This document shows positions 10,607-24,300 of a stretch of 64,000 nt of DNA, piece by piece. The translations under genes were made by a program, and so were the position numbers. Location: contig NW_019775469.1 in assembly GCF_001039355.2 (NCBI RefSeq), forward strand, positions 339,309 to 403,308. Direction: 5' to 3'. The notes under the pieces were generated by a model, which saw nothing but the letters and a program-made list of their open reading frames with translations, made no database searches and was not told the origin of the DNA. Numbering within the stretch: the stretch's first letter is position 1; each line of letters begins with the position of its first letter. Source of the DNA: Lingula anatina (taxonomy: Eukaryota > Brachiopoda > Lingulata > Lingulida > Lingulidae).

Positions 10607-13600
10607 TTAGCCATCTTCAATTCTTAAAAACCTCTTCAGTGTTCCAGGCAATGGCATCTGTTCAATTGCACTCAATATTTCCCTCCCTTTCCTCCTCTTC
10701 ATCAAACATGACCGAATAACATCCCTGCACAGAAAACTCAGCCCCTTAGGCTCTTTTAAATACTGGAGTATCATATCTAGTATGTCTTTCTGAGCAAGGT
10801 TCCACCTCACAGAGAATATCCAGGCCTCTGTAGACAGGTTCCAACCAGCACTCACCAAATAAGCTGCAGCATCTGTGTGGCCATGCCACAGCACCCAGGA
10901 GAGGGCAGAACTGTGCTGTCTGCAAAATAAAATAAGTTATAAATATAGTATAAAAAATCTTATTATTTTCATCATCAACCTCATCACTAATAGAGTTGCC
11001 ATTTTTATTGCCAGGATCGCCATTAAAAACCATGTGGATAGGGAAATATTATGATTCAAGGGCTGACAAGGACTGACAAAAGGAAAAACCATACAGATTT
11101 ATCAAACTTCTGAACTAGCAAAAAAATTGTTATTCCAGTTTCTTGAAGCATTATTTTTTGAACACATAGCCTGTATAACAGATTATAGATTTTATAAAGG
11201 TAACATGGTACTCCTAATTTGTACTACAATTCTCATGCTCAGAAAACTTTATTTCAACTTCTTACGAAGCATAGTGCTTGCGTAAGCAAACGTGTCCAAA
11301 CACACACATGCACCTTGATGATGGTCTTCTGGAACCCTGGCTTTCTAAAGGAGCTCCTGCTCCCACTAACAACTTGAGATCGTGTATATTAAAATTGTGT
11401 ATAACACACTGGAATACGCAACGTTCTAGAGGGGTGTATTCACCAATGTCCCGGATGTCTAGAAGAGCACCGTATTGGAGAAGTATGGATATGACTTCGC
11501 TTTTGTTTTGCTCTGGAAGACAACATTACGGATATCATATATAAAGTGCACTATGAAGCCTATACACTTAAAATGAAGATGGTCATTGGCAAAGTAGCAA
11601 ATTTAGAAAGACTGATTTTATTTAAACTTTGTTTTTACTGGTACTCATTTTCCTATTTATTGTCCACACAAGATGTACACTGCTCTTGGACATTTCTGAA
11701 CTCAAATATCAACTAACAAACCAGTTTAAGAAAGGGTATTTCTGTCAATTTTAAGCACCTTTATATAAACATATAACTGAGAAAAAATACCATTATCAAT
11801 TTTATTAATCATTAATCCAAATTCAATACAGTACATGAAGTTGTCTCAGATGCAGCCAAAAAACAATAGTAGCTACCTTAATTTAGATTGCTAATAATAA
11901 TATTTTAAAAATAGGCAAATAAAACATCCAACAAGATGCATAAAACACATTACCTGAAGAGCTGACAGCTTTGTGTAATGGAGTAAATTTGTTTTTGTCT
12001 CCCTTGTTTACATCAGCGCCCCCCGCACACAGTTCCTGAACCACTGCTGGGAAGTTGAGAGATGCAGCCATGCAAAGAGCTGTTGAGTCCCGCACAGAGT
12101 TAGTCTCGTTCACCTTGATGAATCAAGAAAGAGGACCATGAGTTTTCAGATCCAATACAAACCTAGTTAATACGTTTTTGGGAAATGTCCCCCTATATGC
12201 TTCAATAATACTGAGATTTGAAAAAAAGCAAGCATCATCAGATCTGAATCGATGGTAGAAAAAAATTTTTAAAGCAGACACATTTCAGATATCTTCACTT
12301 GGAATTTAGGTTATTATCATTTTGTATTGTACAATTACTCAAATAATGACTCAAATAAATACTCAAATAAATAGTTCTATATATAAATGAAAAAAATGCT
12401 GAATTACTTCATGTATCTGAGGATTCACTCTATGGGTCATAAACATAATTGCAAACCAAATAAGTAATGAAATTTGGCATGTTGTGTAGATGAAATTAAC
12501 ACCTTGCACCTGAAACAGTAATGCTCTTCTAGCATACTGTTATTCCCTGAACATATTCCTTAATAAAAGAAATGAACTTTTTTTTACGGATACACTGTAC
12601 AATAAATATGGACAATACAGAGATACATGTACCCTTTAAGATACATCTATAATGACATAACACCTACCCTAGCACCATGTTCCAACAGAAGCCTCACAAT
12701 CTGAGGCCTATTCTCAATGGCAGCATAATGTAAAGGAAACATCCTCTGTTTGTCAGGCACATTGGTATCCGAGCCATGAAGCAATAAAAGCTCCACTGCT
12801 TCAGTATTCTTACTGCACACGGCATGCGAGAGGGCAGTCCTCCCGACGTTATCGATGAGATTCAAACTAGCACCATGTTCTATCAACAGCTGCAGGATGT
12901 CAACATTTCCCTGTGCTGCAGCTATGTGGACTGGACGTTGGCCTTTGCTGTCAAACTTGTGGATATTTCCCCCTGCTGCCATCAGCACCTTCAACACCTC
13001 AATATGGCCGCCAGTCACCGCCCGGTGTACAGGAGTACCTCCGTCGCCAACATCTGCTCTGACATTGGGATTCTCGCCCTCTTCAAGCAATAGTAAAACT
13101 ACTTCAAGGTGACCTAGGAAGTAAACAAGCAATCATTTCATTGAGTGGTAATGTCATAAATAATGTATGAATCATAAGCAGTTTATCAGCATATCCTTAA
13201 CCAACAAATGCTTTTAAGGTTGTTTGAACAATATATAAACATTAAATAGGTATGAATTTGGTCAAACAGTGGTTTCAACTTTAAAAAAAGATTATTACTG
13301 TCATTAAAAAACATCCTTTTATTTTCATAAAAAAAGGGTTTATCGGTGGGTGAAATTTTCTGGGAAAAAAATATACAATTCATTATTCAATACTTTGTAC
13401 TTTGGAAACACAGAGTTCTCTCTACGCCTGCAAGAACACTTGTATATGAAAAGGAATAACCTGCTCAAAATTAATTCACTTATATTTTATGAACACCTTA
13501 AAAAACTTATAAACCACAAAAAAATATATGAAATATTTTCCATCTGCCACTGCCTCAATTGCATACCATCATATGCAGCTACATGCAAAGGGGACTCCTT

Positions 13601-13880
13601 CCACATTCTCCTGCCTCTACAAGCACCTGCCCCCTTGGCTAGCAGGGTTTTCACTATGTCCACATGCCCCTGTACACATCCATAGTGGAGCGGGGTGTAT
13701 GTCTTGGCATCCTGACAGTCCACTTCAGCACCAGCCTGGATCAGTGCACTAAGTATATTGTGGTTGTTGTTGAAGGCTGCAAAGTGGAGCGCTTGGAGGC
13801 CATTCTGGTCTTTGTGGCTGGGATAAAAATTATATGTATATTAAAATGTATTATTATTATCATCATATGTATATATTATC

Positions 13881-13913
<33 letters not shown>

Positions 13914-14407
13914 TGTATGTTAGGTATGTATGACGCCTACTGAGGCATCGAACTGTCATCTATCAGTTAAATTATTAAAATGGTTTAAAATGCAATTGTA
14001 AAGTTTTTAAGCACCAACAATGAAAAGTTAACTGAATATATATTTAAAATGATGAATCAAAGCAACAGATTGTGTTCATACTTCTGCTTTGTGTGAATAG
14101 CTAAAATTTAGATGAATAACAGCCTTTATAATTGACAGAAATATAAAACAGTGGATAGTACATACCTGACATTTGCATTCATATTTGCCAGCAATAAGTA
14201 CACTATCTCTACACAATCTGTAGGAGACCTGGCTGCAGCTAACAGAGCACTACCACATTTTCTATCACTTAAAAGGCTAGGGTTTTGCCTGTACTCATCT
14301 GCCATGCCTTTGACAGTGTCTATATCTGAGGTCTTGATAGCAGAAAGCAGATTCTCTATTACTGTGAGGTGAGCAGGTCTGCCAGATACTTCCTGGTCTG
14401 CATCCAT
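10607..14407 (-). CDS. Ankyrin repeat and SOCS box (ASB-family) protein, 6 exons, 536 aa
   Basis: Exons in transcript order on the minus strand: 14166-14407, 13567-13817, 12668-13113, 11954-12113, 11314-11512, 10607-10919. Phases agree and the total is 1611 nt. The start is M-D-A-D-Q-E-V. Residues of about 60-420 form consecutive ankyrin repeats, with many T-P-L-H-x-A-A / L-L-x-x-G-A repeats (for example T-P-V-H-R-A-V, R-P-V-H-I-A-A, T-A-L-S-H-A-V, F-P-L-H-Y-A-A). The last exon ends in a SOCS box at residues 493-533. Its BC box is L-S-F-L-C-R-D-V-I, matching LxxxCxxx(I/L/V), and its Cul5 box is M-P-L-P followed by L-K-R-F-L. ASB proteins bind Elongin B/C and Cullin-5 and present substrates for ubiquitination in the cytoplasm. 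The substrate is unknown. Length is near that of ASB3, but the repeats do not clearly assign it to one ASB orthologue. The Cul5 box starts with Met instead of Leu. Confidence 0.88.
13885..13920. repeat. (ATGT)n microsatellite
   Basis: Nine ATGT units in intron 1 of the ASB gene, a simple sequence repeat likely to vary in length. Confidence 0.95.
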
Positions 14408-15306
14408 GACAGTGCTTGTGTGGACCCTTGATGTGGCTTATAGTTGGGGCATCAAGTCAGTGAGCCTAAATTTAGTATAATATTGAAAATCATAAAAATG
14501 TTTACATATTTTAACACTTTTTAAAACTGTAAAGAAAATGTTGATATGTGGAAATTAAAAATAACAGAAATTTTAACTTCCACAACGATAATCCAATCAC
14601 ACTAGTATTCCAACAAGTTTGAAAATAATATGTAGATCGAATACAATTTTTCTTATCTTGTGTTTATGAAAAAGTGCACAAAACATTTTTTTTCTTTTGC
14701 GTCTATTTTGATGCAATATTACTGTACATAACGCCACTTTTAATCCTTGTGCAAATGTGACATACGTACAGTAAATGTGACGAGCACGTTGCTTCAGGCC
14801 AATAGGATATGGAAGCCACGTAACTATGAAAATGTCAAAGTGAGAAAAATGAAAAAATCACAAATACACTCCTATATTTGCGGTCTCTGATATGTACTAG
14901 AGTCACATTTGGCTTTTTAGACCAAATCATCGAACATGCTTTCTTTCCCAAAATACCTTGAATTATCAGCCAACCAACCATCAATTCCTATTCGTTGAAA
15001 TTGGGACGTCGTCTTCGCGTTTTTGTACGGGAAGTTTTCGCTTCAGTGTTTTCAACTCTTTCGTTGTAGAAGGTTAAAAATGAAAGGAGCGTACCGCACT
15101 TGATCGTCTTTTTATGAAGTTCTATCTAAATGTACCCCCTCAAAAACGTGAATTTTAAAAAAAATTCATTTAATTTTTTTTACAATATTTTCTTGATTCT
15201 AGTAATTTTTTATCGCAAAAAAAGTAAGACGACCTGACTAAATTCATCCAATGAAATATCGCGCTGTTGATTTCATCCTCGTCAATTAAATGAAACTTCC
15301 GGCAAC
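14408..15306. promoter_or_regulatory. Divergent promoter region shared by the ASB and ATP13A1 genes
   Basis: The two start codons point away from each other across 899 bp, so both 5'UTRs and promoters must lie here (unless a remote 5' exon exists). CCAAT boxes are seen at 14799-14803 and 15248-15252. The spacing fits the common bidirectional promoter arrangement of housekeeping genes. No TATA element stands out in this AT-rich sequence, and transcription start sites cannot be placed. Confidence 0.6.
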
Positions 15307-18300
15307 ATGACCACTGTAAACGAAGAAATACAGCGGATTTCTCTTTATAATTTACGACCGCTAGTCTTCCATGGATACATTGCACCATTCATGGTCTTGT
15401 ATGCCATATGGCTGTACGTTTGGGTCACTGCGTATGGCGTTGTTGAGTATTTTGAGGCGGGAATGATTGCTCTTGCCGGTATCGGCATTCTGCAAATTTT
15501 AACGTGTCTATTTTGCCATTGGTCGGTCCATGTGAGATGCGCCCTTACCTGTAGATCTGTAAGTATGGCATCTTTTTGTAAAGCAGCTCTATTTTGTTTT
15601 AGGTTACCAAACGGTCTTCACATATGTCGATAATTGTCAAATAAAACTGATGCTTTGATGCTAAAGTTATCTCACATATTGGATGTTATCCGCATTTTGC
15701 AGTCTGGTCCCATGCACATTTTAAAATGTACGACATTTTCTTATTCTGTGTTAAAAGTGGATGCCAGAGGTTTTAATGCAAATATGTTCACAAATTATAA
15801 ATGCAGTGGTTCATGAAAATTGTATTTGTTGTTTTCATTTCTGTGTAAGACCTTGAATTTTTGATCTGATTGATTTGCAATATTCTTTTTTATTTATATC
15901 CTACATGACGAATTGCAGCGAAGTGATAGATGCATTATTGACTTTTATTAGGAAAATGATCCAAAGAAAGCTGGAGTGGTCAAAGTAGTTCCTACACCAA
16001 ATAATGGCTCTCCTGAATTGGTTGAACTGCACCATGATAAGGTGAGACTTACATACTGTAAGGATTAACATACTTAAATTTCACACATGCCTCATACCCC
16101 TCACCTGTTTCCTACAGACTTTACGAAAGGCGTCGGACCGTCGGACATGCCTGGCAAATTTCGTCACGGTCCGATAAAAAATCCTGTATCGTCGGACCTT
16201 ATGTCCGGCGAGTTTTCAAACTGACTGAGAATGTGTAAATTTATAAGGATTGCGTTGTTTCTTTTCTGGACGATATATTTTACTTCATTCGAAAAGAAAG
16301 ACGGGGTGAAAATCTCGGGGAGTTCCCAGCTAATTATACATAATTTATTAACCTCAGTTTCACTCACAAATACTATTTTGTGACTGGCTGAGGTTGGGGA
16401 ATTCCTGAATGATGTAATGTACAGTCTCGTTTTCGTTATACTACACAACACAATGGCCGCAACACATGTGCTCGTGCTAATTTGCGTTTTTACAGACTTG
16501 ATCCTCTGTTTCTTCATTATCAGTCGTACACAGTACTCATGGATAAGCCTTTTGCTTAGAAAATGACGTTATTGAACTTTAAACACTTCGTTGGTGCAAA
16601 GCGTGGCAAAAATGAAAACGAAGTGAGGAAGAGAAACGGAAGTTTAATAAAATTGGAAAGAAGGTAGGCCCTAGCGGACTTATGTTCTGTAGGAGAGGAA
16701 AATAGTGTGTGCCGAGTGTCAGGAGTACTAAAGTTATCATTTTGATCAACAGCAACATAAATGTTACAGCTTTATTACAGTTTCCTAAATTATGGGACAT
16801 ATGTACGTATTTGCATGTACCGTTCATCACGAGTAGGAGAAAGTGCGCATGAACTTGATGAAAGCTCACAGTTTGAGTTTCTTTTTATAAAAAAAAAAAA
16901 AAAAAGAAATAAAAAGAAGAAGGACTCGGACTGGACACTCCCTGACAAAGCTTCAATTGGACGAAAGAGACTGTCTTACTGTGCTGTTTCAAAATGCATA
17001 TGTTATTGCCAAAAACAACGTGTGAAATGGTTACTGATTAACAGACGTTTTTATGGACATACATTTGAAATAACTAGCTACGCATTCTTCATACTTGTAA
17101 TGTTTTTAGTCCTTGTTTCATTCAGCACTATTTTTTTTTCTTTCTTATCTTACTTTTTTTTACAAATAAATATATTTCAAAAAATTAATATTTGATTTAA
17201 TGTCAATGATTTAAAACATTAGAAAATACACATGAAAACATGAATAATGGTTTATATTTCTATTATTTTACTTCGGTCTGACAGATTTTGTTTCGGTCTG
17301 ACAGAATTTTCAGGCTTGTCAGACCGAATGTCTGACAGATTTTTTGGCCTTTCGTAAAGTCTGTTCCTATATTTGAAGATTCATTATTTTAAGTGCCTCA
17401 CAAAAGAAAATAAGATATTTTTTCGATTCTGAATACTAATATCATTTTTCAATATAATTATTATTATAATTACTAATTCTCGTTAAGTACTTCTTAGAAA
17501 TGACGATGATCTAACAATATGTTCTACAACTAAGGTGCTAAAACTATGATAGCAATTTAAAGATATATTTACTTAAAGGATGCTTTCAAGGAATATTTTA
17601 TCTACAGTATAAAATTAATTACTTTAGTCAAATAAGTGGTGGTTGGTTTAGAAGTTTCAGTATTTTTTTCTTTGTTGCATATAACAATATGAGAAGCACA
17701 TTCTACATTGTTTTCAAGTCACATGATTGCAGAAGATATTTGAATTGTTCAATTGGAGTTTTTGTAGTGTCTCATTTCAAAGGATCTCTTTACTTTTGTG
17801 CATTTAAACAAAGCGTATTTTAGATGCTGAGTTTGTTTATTATTTTCAGTTCATTTATTGAATTATTTTTGCTTCTTTTTTATATGTCTTCTCCTTTTTT
17901 TCATTGACATGTTTTGCATTTCAGTATGAAGATACAGAACAAATTTGGTTCACTTTCCAAAAGTGCAAATATGTGTATGATGCAGAGGAGAAAAAGCAGT
18001 TTCTTCCAGTGGAGTTCCCCATTGACTATTCTATTAAGACCTATATGGAATGGAAAGGCTACCAAGAAGAAAGTGATATCAAACAAGCAGAGAGGAAATA
18101 TGGAAAGAATGAGTAAGTTGTATAGGTACTTTATATTGCAATTTTGATAAACAAAACACAGTGCATTGATTATAAGCTTTTCAATAATTTTGTTGCAGCT
18201 TAGTTCAAGTAGCACAGAGATGCATCTGATGTATTTTTGCTTTGAATTTATTCTGTAAATGTGAATTTTAACCAAAGCCATTATACAGTGTAGATGTAAT

Positions 18301-21300
18301 AATATGATTGATTTACCATAAGTTGGGAAGTCAATTTTAATTCATTTGAAAATATGGCTGCAGTATAGGCATGAAATATTTTTGCATTTCTCAAAAATCA
18401 TTTAAAATGCATGTGTAACAATATAAATAATACATACTTTTTATGTGATTCAGAATGGTCCTGGACATTCCAAAGTTTTCCGAGCTGTTCAAGGAGAGAG
18501 CCACAGCCCCTTTCTTTGTATTCCAAGTGTTTTGTGTCGGGCTGTGGTGCCTGGATGAGTACTGGTATTACAGTGTGTTCACTCTGTTCATGCTGATCGC
18601 CTTTGAGGCCACACTTGTGCAGCAGCAGTTGAGAAATATGGCTGAAATCCGTAAAATGGGAAATAAGCCATATCAAGTTCAGGTATTCAGCTGCTGTACT
18701 TACTTACTCACTCATGCAGGTCTTAAATAATAAAACAATGGCTGCTTTAACAAAATAGATTGCCTCTTTGATATACATCAGAATTTTTTTGATAACATAT
18801 AACAGCCATGTAAACTTATTTGGCTCAGCTGCTCTTTTTCACTTACATGTTTGTTCTTGGTGTTTGTTTTTCAATAATTAAGGATTTTGAAAAGGGTAGA
18901 AATTGTTGTGTACTTTGATTATATTATTTTCATTATAAAGAAATAAGTTTGCCAGCTTGTTCATTTATTTAATATATTTATTTATTTTATTTATTTATTT
19001 ATTCCATAGAACTTTTAATTGGGAATATTGTAAATTTCCTTTTTTGTGTGCATTAGGTTTACAGGAATAGAAAATGGAGACCCATCTTAAGTGATGAACT
19101 CATTCCTGGTGACCTTATATCTATAGGTAACTAATGATTAACCTTTCAGGATTTAGTAATATTGTTTCCAGTTATCTGCTCCAGGTTCTATTTTAAGTTG
19201 AATCATTGTCTGAAATTATTGTTGAACACTTAAAACAACAAGATTTTGTAGTCCAAATTTCATAAAATGAGACTGAAAACAATTAAAACTTTGATCAAAA
19301 ATGCAAAACATATACATGATTACTTGCCAAATTTTTTAGTGGGGGGGGGGGGGGGGGTCCTGAACATACAAGTTTGCAGTTTTGTATATAATCTACAGGT
19401 AGATCTCAAGAAGACAGGTTGGTGCCCTGTGACTTGCTGTTGCTGAGAGGGCCTTGTATTGTGGATGAGTCCATGCTTACAGGAGAGTCAGTGCCTGTGA
19501 TGAAGGTATGGGTAACTATAGGTCTGGCTGTAGAATGAGTCAGTGCCTGTGATGACAGTATGGGTAACTATAGGTGTCTCTGTAGAATGAGTCAGTGCCT
19601 GTGATGAAGGTATGGGTAACTATAGGTCTCTCTGTAGATTCAGTTGGTGCCTGTGATGAAGGTATGGAAAATTTTAGTTTTGATTGTAGAATGAGTCTGT
19701 GCCTGTGATGTAGGCATGGATAATTATAGGTCTAGCTGTAGAATGAAAAACAATTTTATGTGTGTTTGTATTTGTCTTACATTCTGTGATTTGCTACATA
19801 TTTTTTGCCTATTATATATCATACATATTGCTATCATAGGAGGCAGCTGAAACCATGGACACTGACCATATACTGGACATCCAAGTGGATGGCAAGTTAC
19901 ACATTCTGTACGGAGGCACTAAAGTTGTTCAGCATTCTCCACCCAGCAAGACTGCCCCAGGATTAAAAGGTATACTTCTAACTTAAATGCCACAAATAAA
20001 AACACCATAAAGTTTAATAGAAATTTCTGTATTAGGCCACACTTTTTTATTTTTATGGATGACATCCTCTGGGGACCCCAAAGTCGGTGCGAGCGGGCGA
20101 AAAAAAAAAANNNNNNNNNNNNNNNNNNNNNNNNNNNNNNNNNNNNNNNNNNNNNNNNNNNNNNNNNNNNNNNNNNNNNNNNNNNNNNNNNNNNNNNNNN
20201 NNNNNNNNNNNNNNNNNNNNNNNNNNNNNNNNNNNNNNNNNNNNNNNNNNNNNNNNNNNNNNNNNNNNNNNNNNNNNNNNNNNNNNNNNNNNNNNNNNNN
20301 NNNNNNNNNNNNNNNNNNNNNNNNNNNNNNNNNNNNNNNNNNNNNNNNNNNNNNNNNNNNNNNNNNNNNNNNNNNNNNNNNNNNNNNNNNNNNNNNNNNN
20401 NNNNNNNNNNNNNNNNNNNNNNNNNNNNNNNNNNNNNNNNNNNNNNNNNNNNNNNNNNNNNNNNNNNNNNNNNNNNNNNNNNNNNNNNNNNNNNNNNNNN
20501 NNNNNNNNNNNNNNNNNNNNNNNNNNNNNNNNNNNNNNNNNNNNNNNNNNNNNNNNNNNNNNNNNNNNNNNNNNNNNNNNNNNNNNNNNNNNNNNNNNNN
20601 NNNNNNNNNNNNNNNNNNNNNNNNNNNNNNNNNNNNNNNNNNNNNNNNNNNNNNNNNNNNNNNNNNNNNNNNNNNNNNNNNNNNNNNNNNNNNNNNNNNN
20701 NNNNNNNNNNNNNNNNNNNNNNNNNNNNNNNNNNNNNNNNNNNNNNNNNNNNNNNNNNNNNNNNNNNNNNNNNNNNNNNNNNNNNNNNNNNNNNNNNNNN
20801 NNNNNNNNNNNNNNNNNNNNNNNNNNNNNNNNNNNNNNNNNNNNNNNNNNNNNNNNNNNNNNNNNNNNNNNNNNNNNNNNNNNNNNNNNNNNNNNNNNNN
20901 NNNNNNNNNNNNNNNNNNNNNNNNNNNNNNNNNNNNNNNNNNNNNNNNNNNNNNNNNNNNNNNNNNNNNNNNNNNNNNNNNNNNNNNNNNNNNNNNNNNN
21001 NNNNNNNNNNNNNNNNNNNNNNNNNNNNNNNNNNNNNNNNNNNNNNNNNNNNNNNNNNNNNNNNNNNNNNNNNNNNNNNNNNNNNNNNNNNNNNNNNNNN
21101 NNNTTTTTGGAGAACGGACGAAAATCGGTGCGCGCGCAGGATGTCATCCATAAAATTAAAAAAGTGTGGCCTTATAATAACTGTAGTCAGCACTTGCTTT
21201 ACATCAGCTAGTTGGCCCTTTTTATTGTAGTGTGTTTATATGATGAAGTTACTGTATGATGGTGGTATCTGTTATTTATAGCAACATATATGAATAGAGT

Positions 21301-24300
21301 TGTGAAATGCTTCATTGACAAAAAGAATGGATGGCATTTATGCTGGTGTAGCAGTCATCTTTTTTTAAGGCTTGGCATGATTGTGAACTGAAATTTTGTT
21401 TTGTCTTATATATCTGGTTTTATCTGTTTTTATTTTTTTTTCCTGGACACTAACATATTCAGGCATATCTGCACAGCTTTTGTTTTTGTTTCTAATTTTT
21501 TTATGTTGAAGTCATTTATAGGTTTATAATTGAAAGTCGTGTGCTACCAATTTGTGTCATATGTATTATTTTTATTTTTGTAGCAATTTAAAGATTCATG
21601 ACATATTTTGCAACGTTAGCATATGCTAGTAAAATTAAAGCATGGCCAGTTTAACTTTGTAAATTTGTTCTGTTACATGCCCACAGTTTATGTTTTCGGA
21701 AAGCGGTCTGGTTCACACGCACACTTACAAAAAATCTAAAAATTAAAAATTGGTCTTAACTTTTTGACCAAACATTTAAGTCCAGTAGGCAGAACATGAA
21801 AGTTACAGATGAAATCATACATTTTCTGTTTTGGCAGCTGGAGACAATGGCTGCATAGCCTATGTTCTGAAGTCTGGGTTCAACACCTCCCAGGGCAAGC
21901 TACTGAAGACTATTCTTTATGGAGTAAAGAGGGTCACTGCCAACAACCTAGAAACATTCCTCTTCATTTTGTTCCTCCTGATATTTGCCATTGCTGCCTC
22001 AAGTTATGTATGGGTAAAGGGTAAGTCATTTAAGATTGATGCCACCTTTATTTTAAATTTCTATGTTAATTTATATGAAAAATAGACTTATGACCAATAT
22101 TTTGATTGTTAAAGTTCTTATTCCAATACTTTAAAACTTATGCTCACACAAAGCACGAGGGATAAAAATTTCCACCTTTTGGATAACTTACCTTTTTACA
22201 TGCAAAAGGCAAATTGAGTATGTTGGTGGATTTTGTGTAATTCATCAGCTTTTCCTCCTTGTATGGCATTCTCTTTCCACATCTCCAATAATATCTAGAT
22301 GAATTGTGCTACCTAGGATCAGATATGTAGCCATCAGTGTTTTTTTTTAAAGCCCTTTCTCTTTTAGGAAAATAATCAGTAATGAATTATTCAAATGTGT
22401 GAAGTATTTTTTATTATTAGTTGTGAGCATCACTGAACAATAAGGACAAATAAGCCATTTTCAATTTCTTTTTTTTTTCAGGATCAGAGAACCCAGCAAG
22501 AAACAAATACAAGCTGTTTTTAGAATGTACATTGATTCTGACATCAGTGGTGCCTCCAGAGTTACCCATAGAGTTGTCCCTGGCTGTGAACAGCTCTCTG
22601 CTGGCATTGACTAAACTATGTAAGTATGGTGGCAGTTATTTTTAAATAGGAAGCATTTCATAATCTTTAATTAAAAAAGCTTTGTTTCTAGACAAATAGT
22701 GTATTTTATGTCTCCTCTAGATTACCACAAATATTCATAGTCCCTCTCATACCAAGAAAACAGGCAACAAAAATATTGGTTGGTTGAGATTTAGAAATTC
22801 CACTAATGAATTAGTGTATTAATACATTGAAGTGGGCAGTAATGAATGATTCATTTATACAGATTATTGAGAGCCAAATTACATTGCATCATGTCACTTT
22901 TTGCTTCTTTTCAGATGTTTTCTGTACAGAGCCGTTCAGAATCCCATTTGCTGGTAAGGTGGACATTTGTTGCTTTGACAAGACGGGGACCTTGACCAGT
23001 GATGACCTGGTGGTGGAGGGAGTGGCTGGACTACAGTGAGTGGTGGCACACACACACCTTGGGCTATTGATGAATTGTTTCATTCTTCATATTTTTGTTT
23101 GTTTTAATTTTTTTATTTTTTTGTGCATCATAATTTGTTTTCTTTTATGGAGAACACTTTCTTATTTAAGTGTTATTAGGCAAACATGATATCAGTGAAA
23201 TCAAAAACATTACTGAAGTCATTTGGTATCCTCCACAGTTTTTAATTTTTTACCATAGTACTGTAAGATTTGATGTGATGGTGCAAAAGGTCTGAATTGA
23301 CAATTTTGTATTGTATTGTCTGGCAAAATAATTTAATAACATATTCTTTGCTTTTTGAAGTCAAAAGGTCTTACCCCATTTGCAGATATGCCTGTAAAAC
23401 ATCTCGTTTAGAGGGTGTTCACCATACAGCATCTTGCTGTCTCCATATTTTCATATAAATTTATAATATTCCAAGCATATTTCATTTCAAAAAGCATCTT
23501 GTAGATTAGGTACTAATGTTATATCAATATGATATGAATCATAGTCAACATTATTTTATTAGAACCCAAGAGGAGCTGATCCCAGCCACTGAGGCTCCCA
23601 TAGAAACAATATGGGTAATGGCCACATGTCATGCCCTTGTGCAGTTGGATGATGATTTAGTTGGGGATCCCATGGAGAAGGCCACACTCAAGGCAGTGGA
23701 CTGGCATCTTACTAAAGGTACAAGGGTTTTTCATGGATTTGACAGTTTGAATATTGTTTTTACCACTTTTTTATGTTGATATATCTAGTTTCTAACACTA
23801 AAGTTGGGCATTCCAAGTCCTCCAAAATACAAGCTAACTACATATGGTTGACTTGATATGGGTAGAATGTAAAAAGTAAAGAATGCAAGAATTTTTTTTT
23901 TTTTTTTTTTTTTTTGCTTATTGCAGTTGGTCAACATTGCAGATTTCAAAAACTGCAGAACAAGCTTGCTTCAGCATTTCTAAAAAGCTAAATGCTGTTA
24001 TCAACCACAATTGTGTTTTGGCTCTTAGTAATTGTTTCTGCGAACCAAGCGGTGGACTAAGTGATATTTTATCTATTTTGCAGGGGAAGCAGTGGTACCA
24101 CAAAAGATGAAAACCCATGGCCTGAAGATTTTCCATCGCTACCACTTCTCCAGTGCCTTGAAGAGAATGTCTGTGATAGCTGGTCACACACCATCTGGGT
24201 CTACAGAGACTGACTACATTGCCACTGTGAAGGGAGCACCTGAGACTCTGAGATCCATGGTGAGCGTTACTGAATGGCAAAGTTTATTTTATTGTATTTT

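Noticed and set aside
12824-13112. Plus-strand frames opposite the ASB ankyrin exon
   Set aside because: Antisense shadows of a GC-richer coding exon.
20053-21230. Very long open frames on both strands
   Set aside because: They run through 993 N and are artefacts of undefined bases; the same applies to 39295-40165.
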